From assembly GCA_016781135.1 (NCBI GenBank), contig JADDQY010000111.1, positions 1 to 40,927 of the forward strand: 40,927 bases of DNA, given 5' to 3'. This DNA comes from Actinomycetota bacterium. GTDB taxonomy: Bacteria; Actinomycetota; Acidimicrobiia; Acidimicrobiales; CADCSY01. The translations under genes were made by a program, and so were the position numbers. This document shows, piece after piece, positions 9,520-20,977 of the stretch; position 1 is the stretch's first letter, and each line of letters starts with the position of its first letter. The notes beneath the pieces were generated by a model, which searched no databases, had not been told where the DNA came from, and saw only the letters and a program-made list of their open reading frames with translations.

Positions 9520-9872
9520 GGCGCCGCATGATGAAGTCGAAGATCCACCGGGCCACGGTGACAGGCGCCGACCTCGCCTACGTGGGCTCGATCTCCCTCG
9601 ACCCGCGGCTGATGGTCCTTGCCGACATCCGCGCCTACGAGCAGGTGCAGGTCCTCGACGTCGACAACGGGGCCCGGCTGGAGACCTACGCCATTGCCGG
9701 CCGGGCCGCCCAGGTGACCGTCAACGGTGCCGCCGCCCGCCTGGTGCACACCGGTGACCGGATCATCGTCCTCAGCTACGCCGACTATGACGAGAGCGAG
9801 CTGGACGGCTGGCAACCGTTGGTGGTCCACGTCGACGCCGCCAATCAGCCCCAGGGCCGGCCCGTCCCTTGA
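9516..9872 (+). CDS. panD: Aspartate 1-decarboxylase (PanD), pyruvoyl-type
   Basis: Makes beta-alanine from aspartate. The proenzyme self-cleaves at Gly24-Ser25, visible in ADLAYVGSIS, to form the pyruvoyl group. GTG 9516 is chosen because MRRRMMKSKIHRATV aligns residue for residue with the usual actinobacterial N-terminus and puts the cleavage serine at exactly position 25; ATGs at 9528 and 9531 would shift it to 21 or 20. The protein is 118 aa. GTG overlaps the panC stop, and the stop overlaps the TTG of nadB, so this is a tightly coupled series. Confidence 0.93.
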   Translation: MRRRMMKSKIHRATVTGADLAYVGSISLDPRLMVLADIRAYEQVQVLDVDNGARLETYAIAGRAAQVTVNGAAARLVHTGDRIIVLSYADYDESELDGWQPLVVHVDAANQPQGRPVP

Positions 9873-11473
9873 CCAGTGGTGAAGGCGACCCCCGCCTCGA
9901 CCTGCTGGTGCTCGGGAGCGGGGTGGCGGGGCTGTCGGCGGCGGTGCGCGCTGCCGCTCGTCCCGGCGTCCGGGTGGGGGTGCTGACCAAGGGCGACCTG
10001 GACCAGGCCACGACCCGCTGGGCCCAGGGGGGGGTGGCCGCGGTGCTGTCCACCGACGAGGACTCGACCGATCTCCACCTGGCCGACACCCTCGCCGCCG
10101 GGGCCGGCCTGTGCGACGTCGACGCCGTTCGGGTCATGGTCGACGAGGGGCCGGCCCGGGTCCACGAGCTGATCGCCCTCGGTGCGGTGTTCGACCGCGA
10201 CCAGAAGGGCGCCCTCGAGCTGGCGCGCGAGGGGGGGCACTCGTGGCCCCGGGTGCTGCACGCCGGTGGGGCGGCCACCGGCGTCGAGATCGAGCGGGCC
10301 CTGGTCGAGGCCGTGCACGCCACCGCCGCAGCGGTGATGCAGGGGTGGTTCGCCCTCGACCTGATCGTCGAGTCGGACCGGTGCCGGGGCGTGGTGGCCA
10401 TCGACACCGGCGGCCGTCCTTGCGAGGTGCGGGCCAGCCATGTGCTGCTGGCCACCGGCGGGAGTGGACAGCTCTTCTCGGTCACCACCAATCCCGAGGA
10501 GTCGACCGGCGACGGGCTGGCCATGGCCCTGCGGGCGGGTGTGGCCGTGGCCGACGTGGAGTTCGTGCAGTTTCACCCCACCGCCCTCCACCATCCCTCG
10601 GCTCCGCGGCCGCTGCTGTCGGAGGCGCTGCGAGGCCACGGCGCGGTGGTCCGCGACGCCGAGGGTCGGCGCTTCGTCGACGAGCTCGTCACCCGAGATG
10701 AGCTCAGCCGGGCCATCACCACGAGCATGGCCGAGCAGGGCGTCGACCACCTATGGCTCGACGTCACCGGGCTCGAGCGCTTCGACCAGCGCTTCCCGAC
10801 CATCGCCGCCACCGTGCGGGGCGTCGGTCTCGATCCCACCACCGACTGGCTGCCCATCGCTCCCGCCGCCCACTACCTCTGCGGCGGCGTGGTCACCGAC
10901 CTCGACGGGGCCAGCAGCATGGCAGGACTGTGGGCGTGCGGCGAGGTGGCCTGCACCGGTGTGCACGGCGCCAACCGGCTGGCCTCCAACTCCCTGCTCG
11001 AAGGCATGGTCTTCGCCCCCCGGGTGGTGGAGGCCATCGCCGCCGGTCGGGACGCTCCCGCGCCCACCGGCGCCATGCGGGCGGTGCTGGCTGGCGGCGA
11101 CGGTGACGATGTCGCCGTTCGAGGGCGGCTGGTGCCCGAGGGCGAGAGCAGCGGCAACGGCGGCCCTCGGCCTCGATCGGTGCAGGAGCTGCGCGAGGCG
11201 CTGCAACGGTGCATGACCATAGGAGCGGGCGTGATGCGCACCGCCGAGTCGCTCACCCAGGCTCGGGACGGCTTGCCGCCGATGCACGAGCACGGTGTCG
11301 GCGGGGCCGGCAGCGACGACCGCCAGAGCGCCGAGGTGCGCAACCTCCTCGCCGTCGCTCACGCCGTGGTGGCCGGGGGCCTCGCCCGCACCGAGAGCCG
11401 CGGCTGCCACTGGCGGGCCGACCACCCCGAGGCCGACCCGGCGCTGCGAGTTCGGCTGGTGACCCGGCGGTGA
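9869..11473 (+). CDS. nadB: L-aspartate oxidase
   Basis: FAD enzyme that oxidises L-aspartate to iminoaspartate, the first step of de novo NAD synthesis. The dinucleotide-binding motif VLGSGVAGLSAAVRAA is at about residues 11-26; TRWAQGGVAAV, the HSWPRVLHAGGAATGVEIERAL block, the substrate-site VEFVQFHPTAL and the AAHYLCGGVVTDLDGASSMAGLWACGEVACTGVHGANRLASNSLLE block follow. At 534 aa it is full length. TTG 9869 overlaps the panD stop (TTGA). Both panD and nadB consume aspartate. nadA is not in this window. Confidence 0.95.
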   Translation: MTSGEGDPRLDLLVLGSGVAGLSAAVRAAARPGVRVGVLTKGDLDQATTRWAQGGVAAVLSTDEDSTDLHLADTLAAGAGLCDVDAVRVMVDEGPARVHELIALGAVFDRDQKGALELAREGGHSWPRVLHAGGAATGVEIERALVEAVHATAAAVMQGWFALDLIVESDRCRGVVAIDTGGRPCEVRASHVLLATGGSGQLFSVTTNPEESTGDGLAMALRAGVAVADVEFVQFHPTALHHPSAPRPLLSEALRGHGAVVRDAEGRRFVDELVTRDELSRAITTSMAEQGVDHLWLDVTGLERFDQRFPTIAATVRGVGLDPTTDWLPIAPAAHYLCGGVVTDLDGASSMAGLWACGEVACTGVHGANRLASNSLLEGMVFAPRVVEAIAAGRDAPAPTGAMRAVLAGGDGDDVAVRGRLVPEGESSGNGGPRPRSVQELREALQRCMTIGAGVMRTAESLTQARDGLPPMHEHGVGGAGSDDRQSAEVRNLLAVAHAVVAGGLARTESRGCHWRADHPEADPALRVRLVTRR

Positions 11474-11552
11474 CCACCAGCACCATCCTCCCCGTGCGTT
11501 CGTCGCTCGGCACCAGCTGTCGGCGATCGGCGCCGAAAGAGCGCTGGAGCCG

Positions 11553-12416
11553 ATGACCGACGCTCATCCCCCGATCACCGCAGTGCGCACGGCGGTGGCC
11601 CGAGCTCTGGTCGAGGACCTCGAGCCGCTCGGCGACCTCACCGCCGCCCTCCTCCCGCCCGGCGCGCTGGCCCGAGGCGCCCTGGTCGCCCGGTCACCGG
11701 GCGTGGTCGCCGGTCGGCTGGCCGCCGTGGAGGCCTTCGTCCAGATCGACCCTGCCGTGGAGGTCGACTGGCTCGTCGACGACGGGAGCGGGGTCGAGGT
11801 CGGTACGACGGTGGCGAGGGTCAGGGGGCCGGCGGCGTCGATCGTCACCGCCGAGCGCACCGCCTTGAACTTCCTGTGCCACCTGTCGGGGGTGGCCACA
11901 CTGACCCGGCGCTTCGTCGACGCGGCGACGGCCGGTGGGACCGCCCGCATCTGGGACACCCGCAAGACGACGCCGGGCCTTCGGGCCCTGGAGAAGGCGG
12001 CGGTCAGGGCGGGCGGGGGGGCCAACCACCGGGGGAGCCTGAGCGAGTGGGTGCTGGTCAAGGACAACCACCTGGCCGGGATGGGCATCGGCGAGGCGGT
12101 GGCCACCGCACGGAGGCGGTGGCCGGGGCGGACCGTCGAGGTCGAGGCCGACCGCTTCTCGCAGGCACGGGAGGCCATCGCCGCCGGCGCCGACCTCGTC
12201 CTGCTCGACAACATGACACCCGGCGAGGTCGCCCGCTGCGTCGCCGATCGCGGCGGCGGGCGCCCGCTGCTGGAGGTCTCGGGTGGGATGACGCTCGACA
12301 ACGTCAGCGCCTACGCCGCTACTGGGGTCGACTTGATCTCGGTGGGGGCGCTGACCCACTCCGCCCCCGCCCTCGACCTCGGCCTCGACCTCGACGTCAC
12401 CTCCCACACCGCCTGA
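11553..12416 (+). CDS. nadC: Nicotinate-nucleotide diphosphorylase (quinolinate phosphoribosyltransferase)
   Basis: Converts quinolinate and PRPP to nicotinate mononucleotide. Typical blocks: LEDLEPLGDLTAALL at the N-terminus, AERTALNFLCHLSGVATLT (about residues 100-118), IWDTRKTTPGLRALEKAAVRAGGGANHR, VLVKDNHL, EVEADRFSQAREAIAAGADLVLLDNM and the C-terminal LEVSGGMTLDNVSAYAATGVDLISVGALTHS. Protein is 287 aa. It is separated from nadB by 79 nt that hold no gene. Its final base is shared with the ATG of coaX. Confidence 0.95.
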   Translation: MTDAHPPITAVRTAVARALVEDLEPLGDLTAALLPPGALARGALVARSPGVVAGRLAAVEAFVQIDPAVEVDWLVDDGSGVEVGTTVARVRGPAASIVTAERTALNFLCHLSGVATLTRRFVDAATAGGTARIWDTRKTTPGLRALEKAAVRAGGGANHRGSLSEWVLVKDNHLAGMGIGEAVATARRRWPGRTVEVEADRFSQAREAIAAGADLVLLDNMTPGEVARCVADRGGGRPLLEVSGGMTLDNVSAYAATGVDLISVGALTHSAPALDLGLDLDVTSHTA

Positions 12417-13192
12417 TGCTGCTCGCCCTCGACGTCGGCAACACCGAGATCGTGGTGGGGCTGTTCGACGACGACGGGCCCAGCGAGCTCGTCGACCACT
12501 GGCGGCTGTCGTGCGACCCCGAGCGCACCTCGGACGAGCTGGCCCTGGTCCTGGCCCAGCTGCTCGGGCACCGAGGGCTGCGCCTCACCGCCGACGTCAG
12601 CGGGGTGGTCATGTGCGCGGGCGTGCCTCGGGTGGCGGCGGCGGTGCGGGCGCTGACGGCCCGCTACCTGGGCGTGGCCCCAGTGGTGATCGAGCCCGGC
12701 ACCCGCACCGGCGTCCCCATCCTCTACGAGAACCCGAGGGAGGTGGGCGCCGACCGCATCGCCAACGCCGTGGGCGCGCTCGATCGGTTCGAGCCTCCCA
12801 TCGTCGTGGTCGACTTCGGTACCGCCACCACCCTCGACGCCATCTCCGGGCGGGGCGAGTACCTGGGCGGCGCCATCGTGCCCGGGGTGGAGGTCGCCCT
12901 CGACGCCCTCTACGCCCGAGCCGCGCTGCTGCGGCGGGTGGAGCTGGTCGAGCCCCGCCACGTCATCGGCCGCAGCACGGAGCAGTCGATCCAGTCCGGT
13001 GCGCTGTTCGGCACCGCTGCCCTCGTCGATGGCATGGTGGAGCGCATGGCCGCCGAGCTCGACCAGCCCACGGTGGTCGCCACCGGCGGGCTGAGCGCGC
13101 TGATCGGTCCCTACTGCCGCAGCGTCGAGCACCACGAGCCGTGGCTCACCCTGTTCGGGCTGCGAGCCGTGTTCGAGAGGAACCGGGCGTGA
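12416..13192 (+). CDS. coaX: Type III pantothenate kinase
   Basis: Phosphorylates pantothenate, the first step from pantothenate to CoA, with an ASKHA-fold domain. LLALDVGNTEIVVGLFD (phosphate-1 motif) is at the very N-terminus; YENPREVGADRIANAVGAL and VVVDFGTATTLDAIS carry the catalytic Asp and pantothenate site, then YLGGAIVPGVEVALDAL and the ATGGLSALI adenosine motif. Protein is 258 aa. ATG 12416 overlaps the nadC stop (TGATG), and its stop overlaps the lysS GTG by 4 nt. With panC and panD upstream, this gives the route to 4'-phosphopantothenate. Confidence 0.95.
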   Translation: MLLALDVGNTEIVVGLFDDDGPSELVDHWRLSCDPERTSDELALVLAQLLGHRGLRLTADVSGVVMCAGVPRVAAAVRALTARYLGVAPVVIEPGTRTGVPILYENPREVGADRIANAVGALDRFEPPIVVVDFGTATTLDAISGRGEYLGGAIVPGVEVALDALYARAALLRRVELVEPRHVIGRSTEQSIQSGALFGTAALVDGMVERMAAELDQPTVVATGGLSALIGPYCRSVEHHEPWLTLFGLRAVFERNRA

Positions 13193-14595
13193 GCCCCCCC
13201 TACCGCTACGACGTCACCCGTAGCGCCGCCTCACTGCACGACGAGTTCGGCGGCCTCGCCCCCGGGACCCAGACGGCCACCACGGTCAGCGTCGCCGGGA
13301 GAGTGATGCTACGCCGGGTCCAGGGCAAGCTGGCCTTCGCCACCCTCCAGGACGGCACCGGACGGGTGCAGCTCTTCGCCCCGGCTGCCGGCACTCCCCG
13401 CTTCGACGACTTCTGCGACCTGTCGATCGGCGACTGGGTGGGGGTGACCGGCGAGGTCATCACCACCCGACGGGGCGAGCTCAGCGTGAAGGTGACCGAC
13501 TGGGTCGTGCTCGCCGCCACCCGGCGATCCTTCCCGGACAAGTGGCACGGGATCGCCGACGTCGACACCCGCTACCGCCAGCGCTACGTCGACCTGTGGG
13601 CGTCCGACGACGCCCGCTCGACCGCCCTCGCCCGCAGCCGGGTGCTGGCGCTGACCCGGCGCTGGCTCGACGAGCGGGGCTTCGTCGAGGTGGAGACGCC
13701 GGTCTTCCACCCCATCCCCGGCGGGGCCACGGCGAGGCCGTTCACCACCCACCACGATGCGCTCGACCTCGACCTCTACCTGCGCATCGCCCCCGAGCTC
13801 TACCTGAAGCGACTGGTCGTGGGGGGCATGGAGCGGGTGTACGAGATTGCCCGGGTGTTCCGCAACGAGGGCCTGTCCACCCGCCACAACCCCGAGTTCA
13901 CCATGCTCGAGCTCTACCAGGCCTACGCCGACTACACCGACATGATGGCCGTCGTCGAGGAGCTGGTGGTCCACCTGGCCACCACCCTGTGCGGGACGAC
14001 CCGCCTCACCTACGACGGCCGCCCCCTCGATCTCGAGCCTCCGTGGCCGCGCGCCACGATGGTCGAGCTGATCGAGCAGCACGCCGGGGTGCGCGTCGAC
14101 CTTTCCAGCCCGGTGGACGAGCTACGCCGGATCTGCGAGGACCGCGGGGTGCACGTCGAGGCCGGGTGGGGACCGGGCAAGCTGGTGCTCGAGCTCTACG
14201 AGAAGACCACCGAGGCCCAGCTGTGGGGGCCGGTCTTCGTGTGCGACTACCCGCAGGAGGTGTCTCCGCTCGCCCGTGACCACCGCGAGGTGCCGGGGAT
14301 GGTCGAGCGCTTCGAGGTGATAGCGGCCGGCCGGGAGCTGGCCAACGCCTTCTCAGAGCTCACCGACCCCGACGAGCAACGCCGTCGCTTCGAGGACCAG
14401 GCCGCGCTGCGGGGAGGCGGCGACGAGGAGGCGATGGCCGTCGACGCCGACTACCTGCGGGCGCTGGAGTACGGCCTGCCACCGACGGGCGGCCTCGGCC
14501 TCGGCATCGACCGCCTGGTGATGCTCCTCACCGGGACCACCGCCATCCGCGACGTGATCCTGTTCCCCACCCTGCGCCCGGAGCAGGGGGAGTAG
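13189..14595 (+). CDS. lysS: Lysine--tRNA ligase, class II
   Basis: Charges tRNA-Lys. N-terminal OB-fold anticodon-binding domain (about residues 30-135, with KLAFATLQDGTGRVQLF), then the class II core: motif 1 in RSRVLALTRRWLDERGFVEVETPVFHPIPGGATARPF, motif 2 in ERVYEIARVFRNEGLSTRHNPEFTMLELYQAY, motif 3 in PTGGLGLGIDRLVMLLTGTTAIRDVILFPTLRP. Protein is 468 aa, slightly shorter than E. coli LysS. GTG 13189 overlaps the coaX stop. It is the last gene of the long plus-strand run that begins at tilS. Confidence 0.95.
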   Translation: MSPPYRYDVTRSAASLHDEFGGLAPGTQTATTVSVAGRVMLRRVQGKLAFATLQDGTGRVQLFAPAAGTPRFDDFCDLSIGDWVGVTGEVITTRRGELSVKVTDWVVLAATRRSFPDKWHGIADVDTRYRQRYVDLWASDDARSTALARSRVLALTRRWLDERGFVEVETPVFHPIPGGATARPFTTHHDALDLDLYLRIAPELYLKRLVVGGMERVYEIARVFRNEGLSTRHNPEFTMLELYQAYADYTDMMAVVEELVVHLATTLCGTTRLTYDGRPLDLEPPWPRATMVELIEQHAGVRVDLSSPVDELRRICEDRGVHVEAGWGPGKLVLELYEKTTEAQLWGPVFVCDYPQEVSPLARDHREVPGMVERFEVIAAGRELANAFSELTDPDEQRRRFEDQAALRGGGDEEAMAVDADYLRALEYGLPPTGGLGLGIDRLVMLLTGTTAIRDVILFPTLRPEQGE

Positions 14596-14611
14596 GTCGA
14601 GGGAGGGCCGG

Positions 14612-14636
14612 CGTCTCCCCCCGGTCCGCGGGGACG
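14612..14636 (+). terminator. Possible hairpin after lysS
   Basis: CGTC-T-CCC can pair with GGG-GACG around a short loop, 17 nt past the lysS stop, with one bulged T. No T run follows. The position at the end of the operon is the main support. Confidence 0.3.
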
Positions 14637-14737
14637 GGTCGTCGTGGCCCAGCGAGGGTGTCGACCAGGCCACCGGCGACCTGGCGAAGATCGTGGCCGA
14701 GGCGCCCCCCGTCTCCGTGCCGTCACGATGAGGATGA

Positions 14738-14862
14738 TCAGCCGATGGCTCCCACCACCAGCCAGGCGCCCAGGGATCCGACGATCACCAGGTACCGCTG
14801 CGCGACGGGTCGCGGCGGTGCCCGAGCGCGATCGCCAGGGCTGCCTCCTCGCGCCCCTTCAT
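14738..14862 (-). pseudogene. Small broken membrane ORF downstream of polyprenyl synthetase
   Basis: Reading the minus strand from ATG 14862 gives MKGREEAALAIALGHRRDPS and then a stop at 14785-14787. In another frame the next stretch reads YLVIVGSLGAWLVVGAIG, a hydrophobic helix, and stops at 14738-14740. Joined by one frameshift near 14797, the two would make a protein of about 40 aa with one membrane helix, beginning 24 nt after the polyprenyl synthetase stop. Either it is a decayed gene, a sequencing error, or chance. Apart from this and the weak hairpin at 14612, the gap 14596-14885 shows nothing else. Confidence 0.3.
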
Positions 14863-14885
14863 GCCCGGCGCGGGACGCGGGTGGG

Positions 14886-15866
14886 TCAGCCGCCGGGGAC
14901 AGTGGCGAGCAGCGCCTCGGCGGTGGCCGCCAGGTCGCTGACGCAGGGCCCGTGCACCGCGTCGAGGGTGGCCACCGCCTCCTCGCAGTACTGCCCGGCC
15001 ACCGCCAGGGCGCTCTGGACCGCCCCGTCAGCCTGCACGAGAGCCCGGGCCCGCTCGATCTCCTCGGTCGCCAGCGGGCGCCCGAGCAGCGCCGCCAGCT
15101 CCTGGCCCTCGTCGGTGCCGGTCAAGGCCCGGATCACCGGAAGGGTGTAGACGCCCTCGGCCAGGTCGTTGCCGGCCGGCTTGCCGAGCTGCTCGTCGGT
15201 GGCCACCACGTCGAGCACGTCGTCGACGATCTGGAAGGCCATCCCGAAGCGCTCGCCGAAGCGGGTCAGGGCGTCGACCTCAGGCCGGGGGAGGCCAGCG
15301 ACCAGGGCGCCGATGCGACACGCCGAGGCCGACAGCGATGCGGTCTTGCCGGCGATGGCGGCCAGGTACTGCTCCTCGTTGCGCCGAGGGTCGAAGGTGG
15401 CCTGCAGCTCCCGCACCTGGCCGGTGCACATGTCGCCGATGGTGGCTGCCAGCAACGCCGCCACCTCGGTTCCGAGCGAGGCGGCGATCTCCGAGGCCTT
15501 GGCCAGCAGGAAGTCGCCGGCGAGGATGGCCCGCAGGTTGCCCCACCGGGCGTTGACCGATTCCACCCCCCGGCGGGTGGCGGCCTCGTCCATGACGTCG
15601 TCGTGGTAGAGCGATCCGAGGTGGACGAGCTCCACTGCCGCCGCTCCGAGGACCACGTCGTCGCTCACCTCGCCCACCGAGCGGCAGCGCCCGGCGGCGA
15701 TGGCGAGCGCCGGCCGCCAGCGCTTGCCCCCGGCGGCAACCAGGTGGGTGGTGAGCTCGGTTAGGAATGGGTCGTCGGTCACCACCGAGGCCCGCAGCGC
15801 CGCTTCCACGCGGGCCAGCTCGCCTTCCATGCCCGGCAGCCTGAGCAGAGGGGCGAGGGCAGCCAC
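14886..15866 (-). CDS. Polyprenyl (isoprenyl) diphosphate synthase
   Basis: Trans-prenyltransferase that elongates allylic diphosphates with IPP; most like octaprenyl/heptaprenyl or longer-chain enzymes of quinone side-chain synthesis. The first Asp-rich motif is in LVHLGSLYHDDVMDEAATRRG, preceded by AAGGKRWRPAL; the second is FQIVDDVLDV with the lysine-containing GKPAGNDLAEGVYTLPVI after it. GTG 15866 gives 326 aa and follows a TANNNT box with six bases between; ATG 15902 (338 aa) is the alternative, but has no ribosome site. It is divergent from clpC, in a place where mycobacteria carry lsr2. Chain length cannot be read from sequence. Confidence 0.88.
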   Translation of the reverse strand: MAALAPLLRLPGMEGELARVEAALRASVVTDDPFLTELTTHLVAAGGKRWRPALAIAAGRCRSVGEVSDDVVLGAAAVELVHLGSLYHDDVMDEAATRRGVESVNARWGNLRAILAGDFLLAKASEIAASLGTEVAALLAATIGDMCTGQVRELQATFDPRRNEEQYLAAIAGKTASLSASACRIGALVAGLPRPEVDALTRFGERFGMAFQIVDDVLDVVATDEQLGKPAGNDLAEGVYTLPVIRALTGTDEGQELAALLGRPLATEEIERARALVQADGAVQSALAVAGQYCEEAVATLDAVHGPCVSDLAATAEALLATVPGG

Positions 15867-15872
15867 CGGGCC

Positions 15873-15878
15873 ACGGTA
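15873..15878 (-). promoter_or_regulatory. -10 element for leaderless polyprenyl synthetase
   Basis: On the minus strand TACCGT, then six bases, then GTG 15866. No Shine-Dalgarno lies before that GTG. This is the reason for choosing GTG 15866 over ATG 15902. Confidence 0.45.
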
Positions 15879-15995
15879 GCCCGGGCGACCTCCTTCCTCC
15901 ATCGAGGAGGACCGGGGGCAGTATCGAAGCCCTCGGCGGGTCGTGGAGGTGAGGAACGGGGGATTGTGAACCGGCGCGGAGGGGGAGGGGGTCGG

Positions 15996-16001
15996 TAGAC
16001 T
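15996..16001 (+). promoter_or_regulatory. -10 element upstream of clpC
   Basis: TAGACT is a strong TANNNT match. A start near 16008 would give a leader of about 30 nt containing the GAGGAGGG ribosome site (16023-16030). No clear -35 is seen, and I see no CtsR- or HspR-type operator. Confidence 0.5.
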
Positions 16002-16038
16002 CACAGCACGTAGCGCCCAGCCGAGGAGGGCGGTTCCC

Positions 16039-18537
<2,499 letters not shown>

Positions 18538-18544
18538 TCGGGCC

Positions 18545-18582
18545 GGGCGGTCGGATCAGGGAGAGCCCTGGTCCGACCGCCC
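18545..18582. terminator. Strong hairpin terminator after clpC
   Basis: Bases 18545-18561 pair with 18566-18582: 11 bp (GGGCGGTCGGA with TCCGACCGCCC), a T-G wobble, then CAGGG with CCCTG, around loop AGAG. That makes a 17-bp stem starting 7 nt after clpC. No T tract follows on the plus strand. It lies between convergent genes, so it may act in both directions. Confidence 0.8.
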
Positions 18583-19447
18583 CGCTCCTCGGTTCTGCCA
18601 CGTCCGTCCCAGCCCTCGCCGGTGGCCGCGCTGGGCCCCACCGGCAGGACCACCGTCGGGCGCCGGTGGGATCGAGCCGGACCCGGGCCCCGAGGCTTTC
18701 CGGGTAGGTGTGGAGCTCGGCCTCGTCGATGGTGACGTCGGCCGGGAGCTCGAAGGTCAGGCGCAGCTCGCCCTCCTCACCCGGGTTCAGCTCCTCCACG
18801 GAGCGGTCGAAGGTCTCCTCGGGCCGGTAGCGCCGACCGACGTCATCGACGAGGAACTGGCGCCCGCCGAAGAGCTCCTCGGGCCCCGATCCGTTGTTCA
18901 CGGCGCCGAGCCCCATGAGGCAGAGCTGCCCGTCGGCGTCGTCCTGGCAGGTGAACGACCGAACCACGAAGGTGAGTCCGGCGTCGCGCACCTCGTCGCC
19001 CACGCCCGCGGCGGGGGAGGAGGCGACCGGCGGTCGTCCACCGCCCTCCTGATAGCCGTCCACCAGCGCGAGCGCCACGGGAAGGCCGATGACGGCGGCG
19101 GTGAGCAGCGCTGCTGCGATGGGTGGCCCCCACGGGCGCCTCGGGTCCCCCGCTCCGCCCGTGCACGGGCGGCACTTGAAGCCCACGGGGGTGCGCACCA
19201 GGCACCGGGGGCAGATAGGGGCGCCGCAGGTGGCGCAGGCGATCGAGGTGACCCTCCCGTGACGCTCGCAGGTGGTCACGTCAGCCACGGCGACTCCTCT
19301 GTCGCTCCGGTGCTAGTGCGGCGGTTGCCCTCCCAGGTTCGCGCGCCCCGAGGATGGCTGGGAGGCAGTTGAGCCATCGGTCCGACCGCTGGGTGTGCCC
19401 CCCCGGGCATCCGCCCATCCGATCCGGTCGGCGCGGCTAGGCGACGG

Positions 19448-19592
19448 GATGCCCCGGTCATCACCATCCTCGTCGCCGACCTCGACGCTGCCCTCGCCAA
19501 GGTCGAGGACCTCGGGGATTCGCGGTGGTGCCCGAGCGGACGGTGGCCGACAGGGGCCTCATCAGCTCCTTCGAGTCAGCGAAGGCATTCTG
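19448..19592 (+). pseudogene. Remnant of a VOC/glyoxalase-family gene
   Basis: From about 19448 one frame reads DAPVITILVADLDAALAKVEDLG, the start of the second beta-alpha module of VOC (glyoxalase/bleomycin-resistance) proteins. A frame change near 19517 continues the homology as FAVVPERTVADRGLISSF before a stop at 19590-19592. The first half of such a protein and its C-terminal metal-site region are missing. I find no start codon with a ribosome site. The rest of the 19289-19627 gap shows no gene. Confidence 0.45.
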
Positions 19593-19627
19593 ATCGCCCG
19601 GTCAGGCGCAGGCCCAGGAGGGGCCGT

Positions 19628-20056
19628 TCAGGGGTGGCCCAGCACCCGGTCGACGCTGATCTCGATCGCCACCCGACCGGGGTTGTCCCTGGGCTGGCGG
19701 TAGCGCCGGGCGTAGGCGGCCACCGCCAGCGCCACCCGCTCGGGCTCGGTGCCCACCGCCGCCCGACCCTCGAGCGAGAGCCAGCGCCCGCCGTCGACCT
19801 GGCACACCACCGCCCGGCCCCCGCGAGCGGCGTTGCGGGCCTTCTGGCTGTCGCCGTTGGTGATGATGCGCACCACGTGCGTGCCAACGTCGAAGGTGAA
19901 GCCGACCGGCACCACGTGCGGGCTGCCATCGGCGCGGAGGGTGGTGAGGCTGGCCAGGTGGCGCTCGGCCAGGAAGGCGAGCACCTCCTCGGGCAGGCAG
20001 CGAAGGTCGAAGCGCACGTTCCCAGGCTTCCACGACGCAGTCATCGCCATGGTCAC
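19628..20056 (-). CDS. PPOX-class (F420- or FMN-binding split-barrel) oxidoreductase
   Basis: A 142-aa split-barrel protein of the pyridoxamine-phosphate-oxidase-like superfamily. [29 protein letters not shown] (about residues 24-52) is the classic start; [18 protein letters not shown] and [11 protein letters not shown] form the cofactor-phosphate region, and [17 protein letters not shown] ends it. The KARNAARGG pattern is typical of actinobacterial F420-dependent biliverdin- or quinone-reductase-like members, but the cofactor cannot be settled here. GTG 20056 starts 2 nt after the LigD-polymerase stop; ATG 20050 and 20044 are alternatives. It is the last gene of the ku operon. Confidence 0.8.
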   Translation of the reverse strand: MTMAMTASWKPGNVRFDLRCLPEEVLAFLAERHLASLTTLRADGSPHVVPVGFTFDVGTHVVRIITNGDSQKARNAARGGRAVVCQVDGGRWLSLEGRAAVGTEPERVALAVAAYARRYRQPRDNPGRVAIEISVDRVLGHP

Positions 20057-20058
20057 CG

Positions 20059-20970
20059 TCAGCCGAGCACCGGCAGCTCCTGTTGCAGGTCGGTGGTCAT
20101 CGAGAACAGGTCACCGTGGTCGGCGACCCGCCGGAGGACAGCGCTGGTCTCGAAGCTGAGGCCGCTGCCGTCGCCGGCGTCGACCGCGGCCCGCACCTCG
20201 TCCCAGGTGATCGGCGTCGACACCGTGGGACGCTCCCGAGCCCGCAGGGAGTAGACGCAGACGGTGGTCTTGTGGCGGGAGTTCTGGCTCCAGTCGACCA
20301 GCACCTTGCCGGTCCGGAGGTTCTTGCGCTGGACGCTCACCACTCGGTCGGGGGCCTGGCGCTCGAGGAGCTGGGCCACGCCCTTGGAGAAGGCGGCGGT
20401 GCCGGCGTAGGTGGCGGGGGTGTTGAGCGGAAGGTACACCTGGATGCCCTTCGACCCCGAGGTCTTGGCCACGCAGGTGAGGCCCACGTCGGCGAGCACG
20501 TCGCGAATCCACAGGGCGATCTCGGCGCACTCTCGCATGCCGGCGGGTGGTCCCGGGTCGAGGTCGAACACGACCATCGTGGGGGTGTCGGCGTCGGCGG
20601 CCCGGGCCATCGACGTGTGCAGCTCCAACGCCGCCAGGTTGACCACCCAGGTGAGGCTGGCGAGGGAGTCGATGCGACAGAAGTCGATGGTGCCGTCGTC
20701 GCCGCCCACCCGGTGCACACCGACCCAGTCGGGCCGGTACCGGGGGCAGTTCTTCTCGTAAAACGACCCGCCCTCCACCCCATCGGGGAAGCGCCGGAGC
20801 GTCAAGGCCCGGTCGCCCAGGTGGGGGAGGAGGACGGGGGCGATCCGGGCGTAGTAGTCCAGCACCTCGGCCTTGGTGAACCCGGTGGCGGGGTAGAGGA
20901 CCTTGTCGAGGTTCGACAGCGCGAGCGACCGGCCCTCGACTTCGATGACGGCCTGGGGGGCCGGAGCCAT
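20059..20970 (-). CDS. ligD: NHEJ polymerase/primase (LigD polymerase domain protein)
   Basis: Stand-alone LigD polymerase domain, an archaeo-eukaryotic-primase-type enzyme that fills ends with ribonucleotides during non-homologous end joining. [34 protein letters not shown] begins it; the metal-binding VFDLDPGPP and the [14 protein letters not shown] block are clear, and later come [32 protein letters not shown]. At 303 aa it is complete. The ligase is a separate gene (22222-23238), and no 3'-phosphoesterase domain is seen. It starts 7 nt after ku. Confidence 0.93.
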   Translation of the reverse strand: MAPAPQAVIEVEGRSLALSNLDKVLYPATGFTKAEVLDYYARIAPVLLPHLGDRALTLRRFPDGVEGGSFYEKNCPRYRPDWVGVHRVGGDDGTIDFCRIDSLASLTWVVNLAALELHTSMARAADADTPTMVVFDLDPGPPAGMRECAEIALWIRDVLADVGLTCVAKTSGSKGIQVYLPLNTPATYAGTAAFSKGVAQLLERQAPDRVVSVQRKNLRTGKVLVDWSQNSRHKTTVCVYSLRARERPTVSTPITWDEVRAAVDAGDGSGLSFETSAVLRRVADHGDLFSMTTDLQQELPVLG

Positions 20971-20977
20971 GGGAGTG

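Noticed and set aside
13050..13189. Lysine riboswitch or T-box before lysS
   Set aside because: lysS starts inside the coaX stop, so there is no leader.
19395..19703. Plus-strand 102-codon open frame
   Set aside because: Ser/Arg/Pro-rich, no motif, overlaps the VOC remnant in another frame and the PPOX gene.
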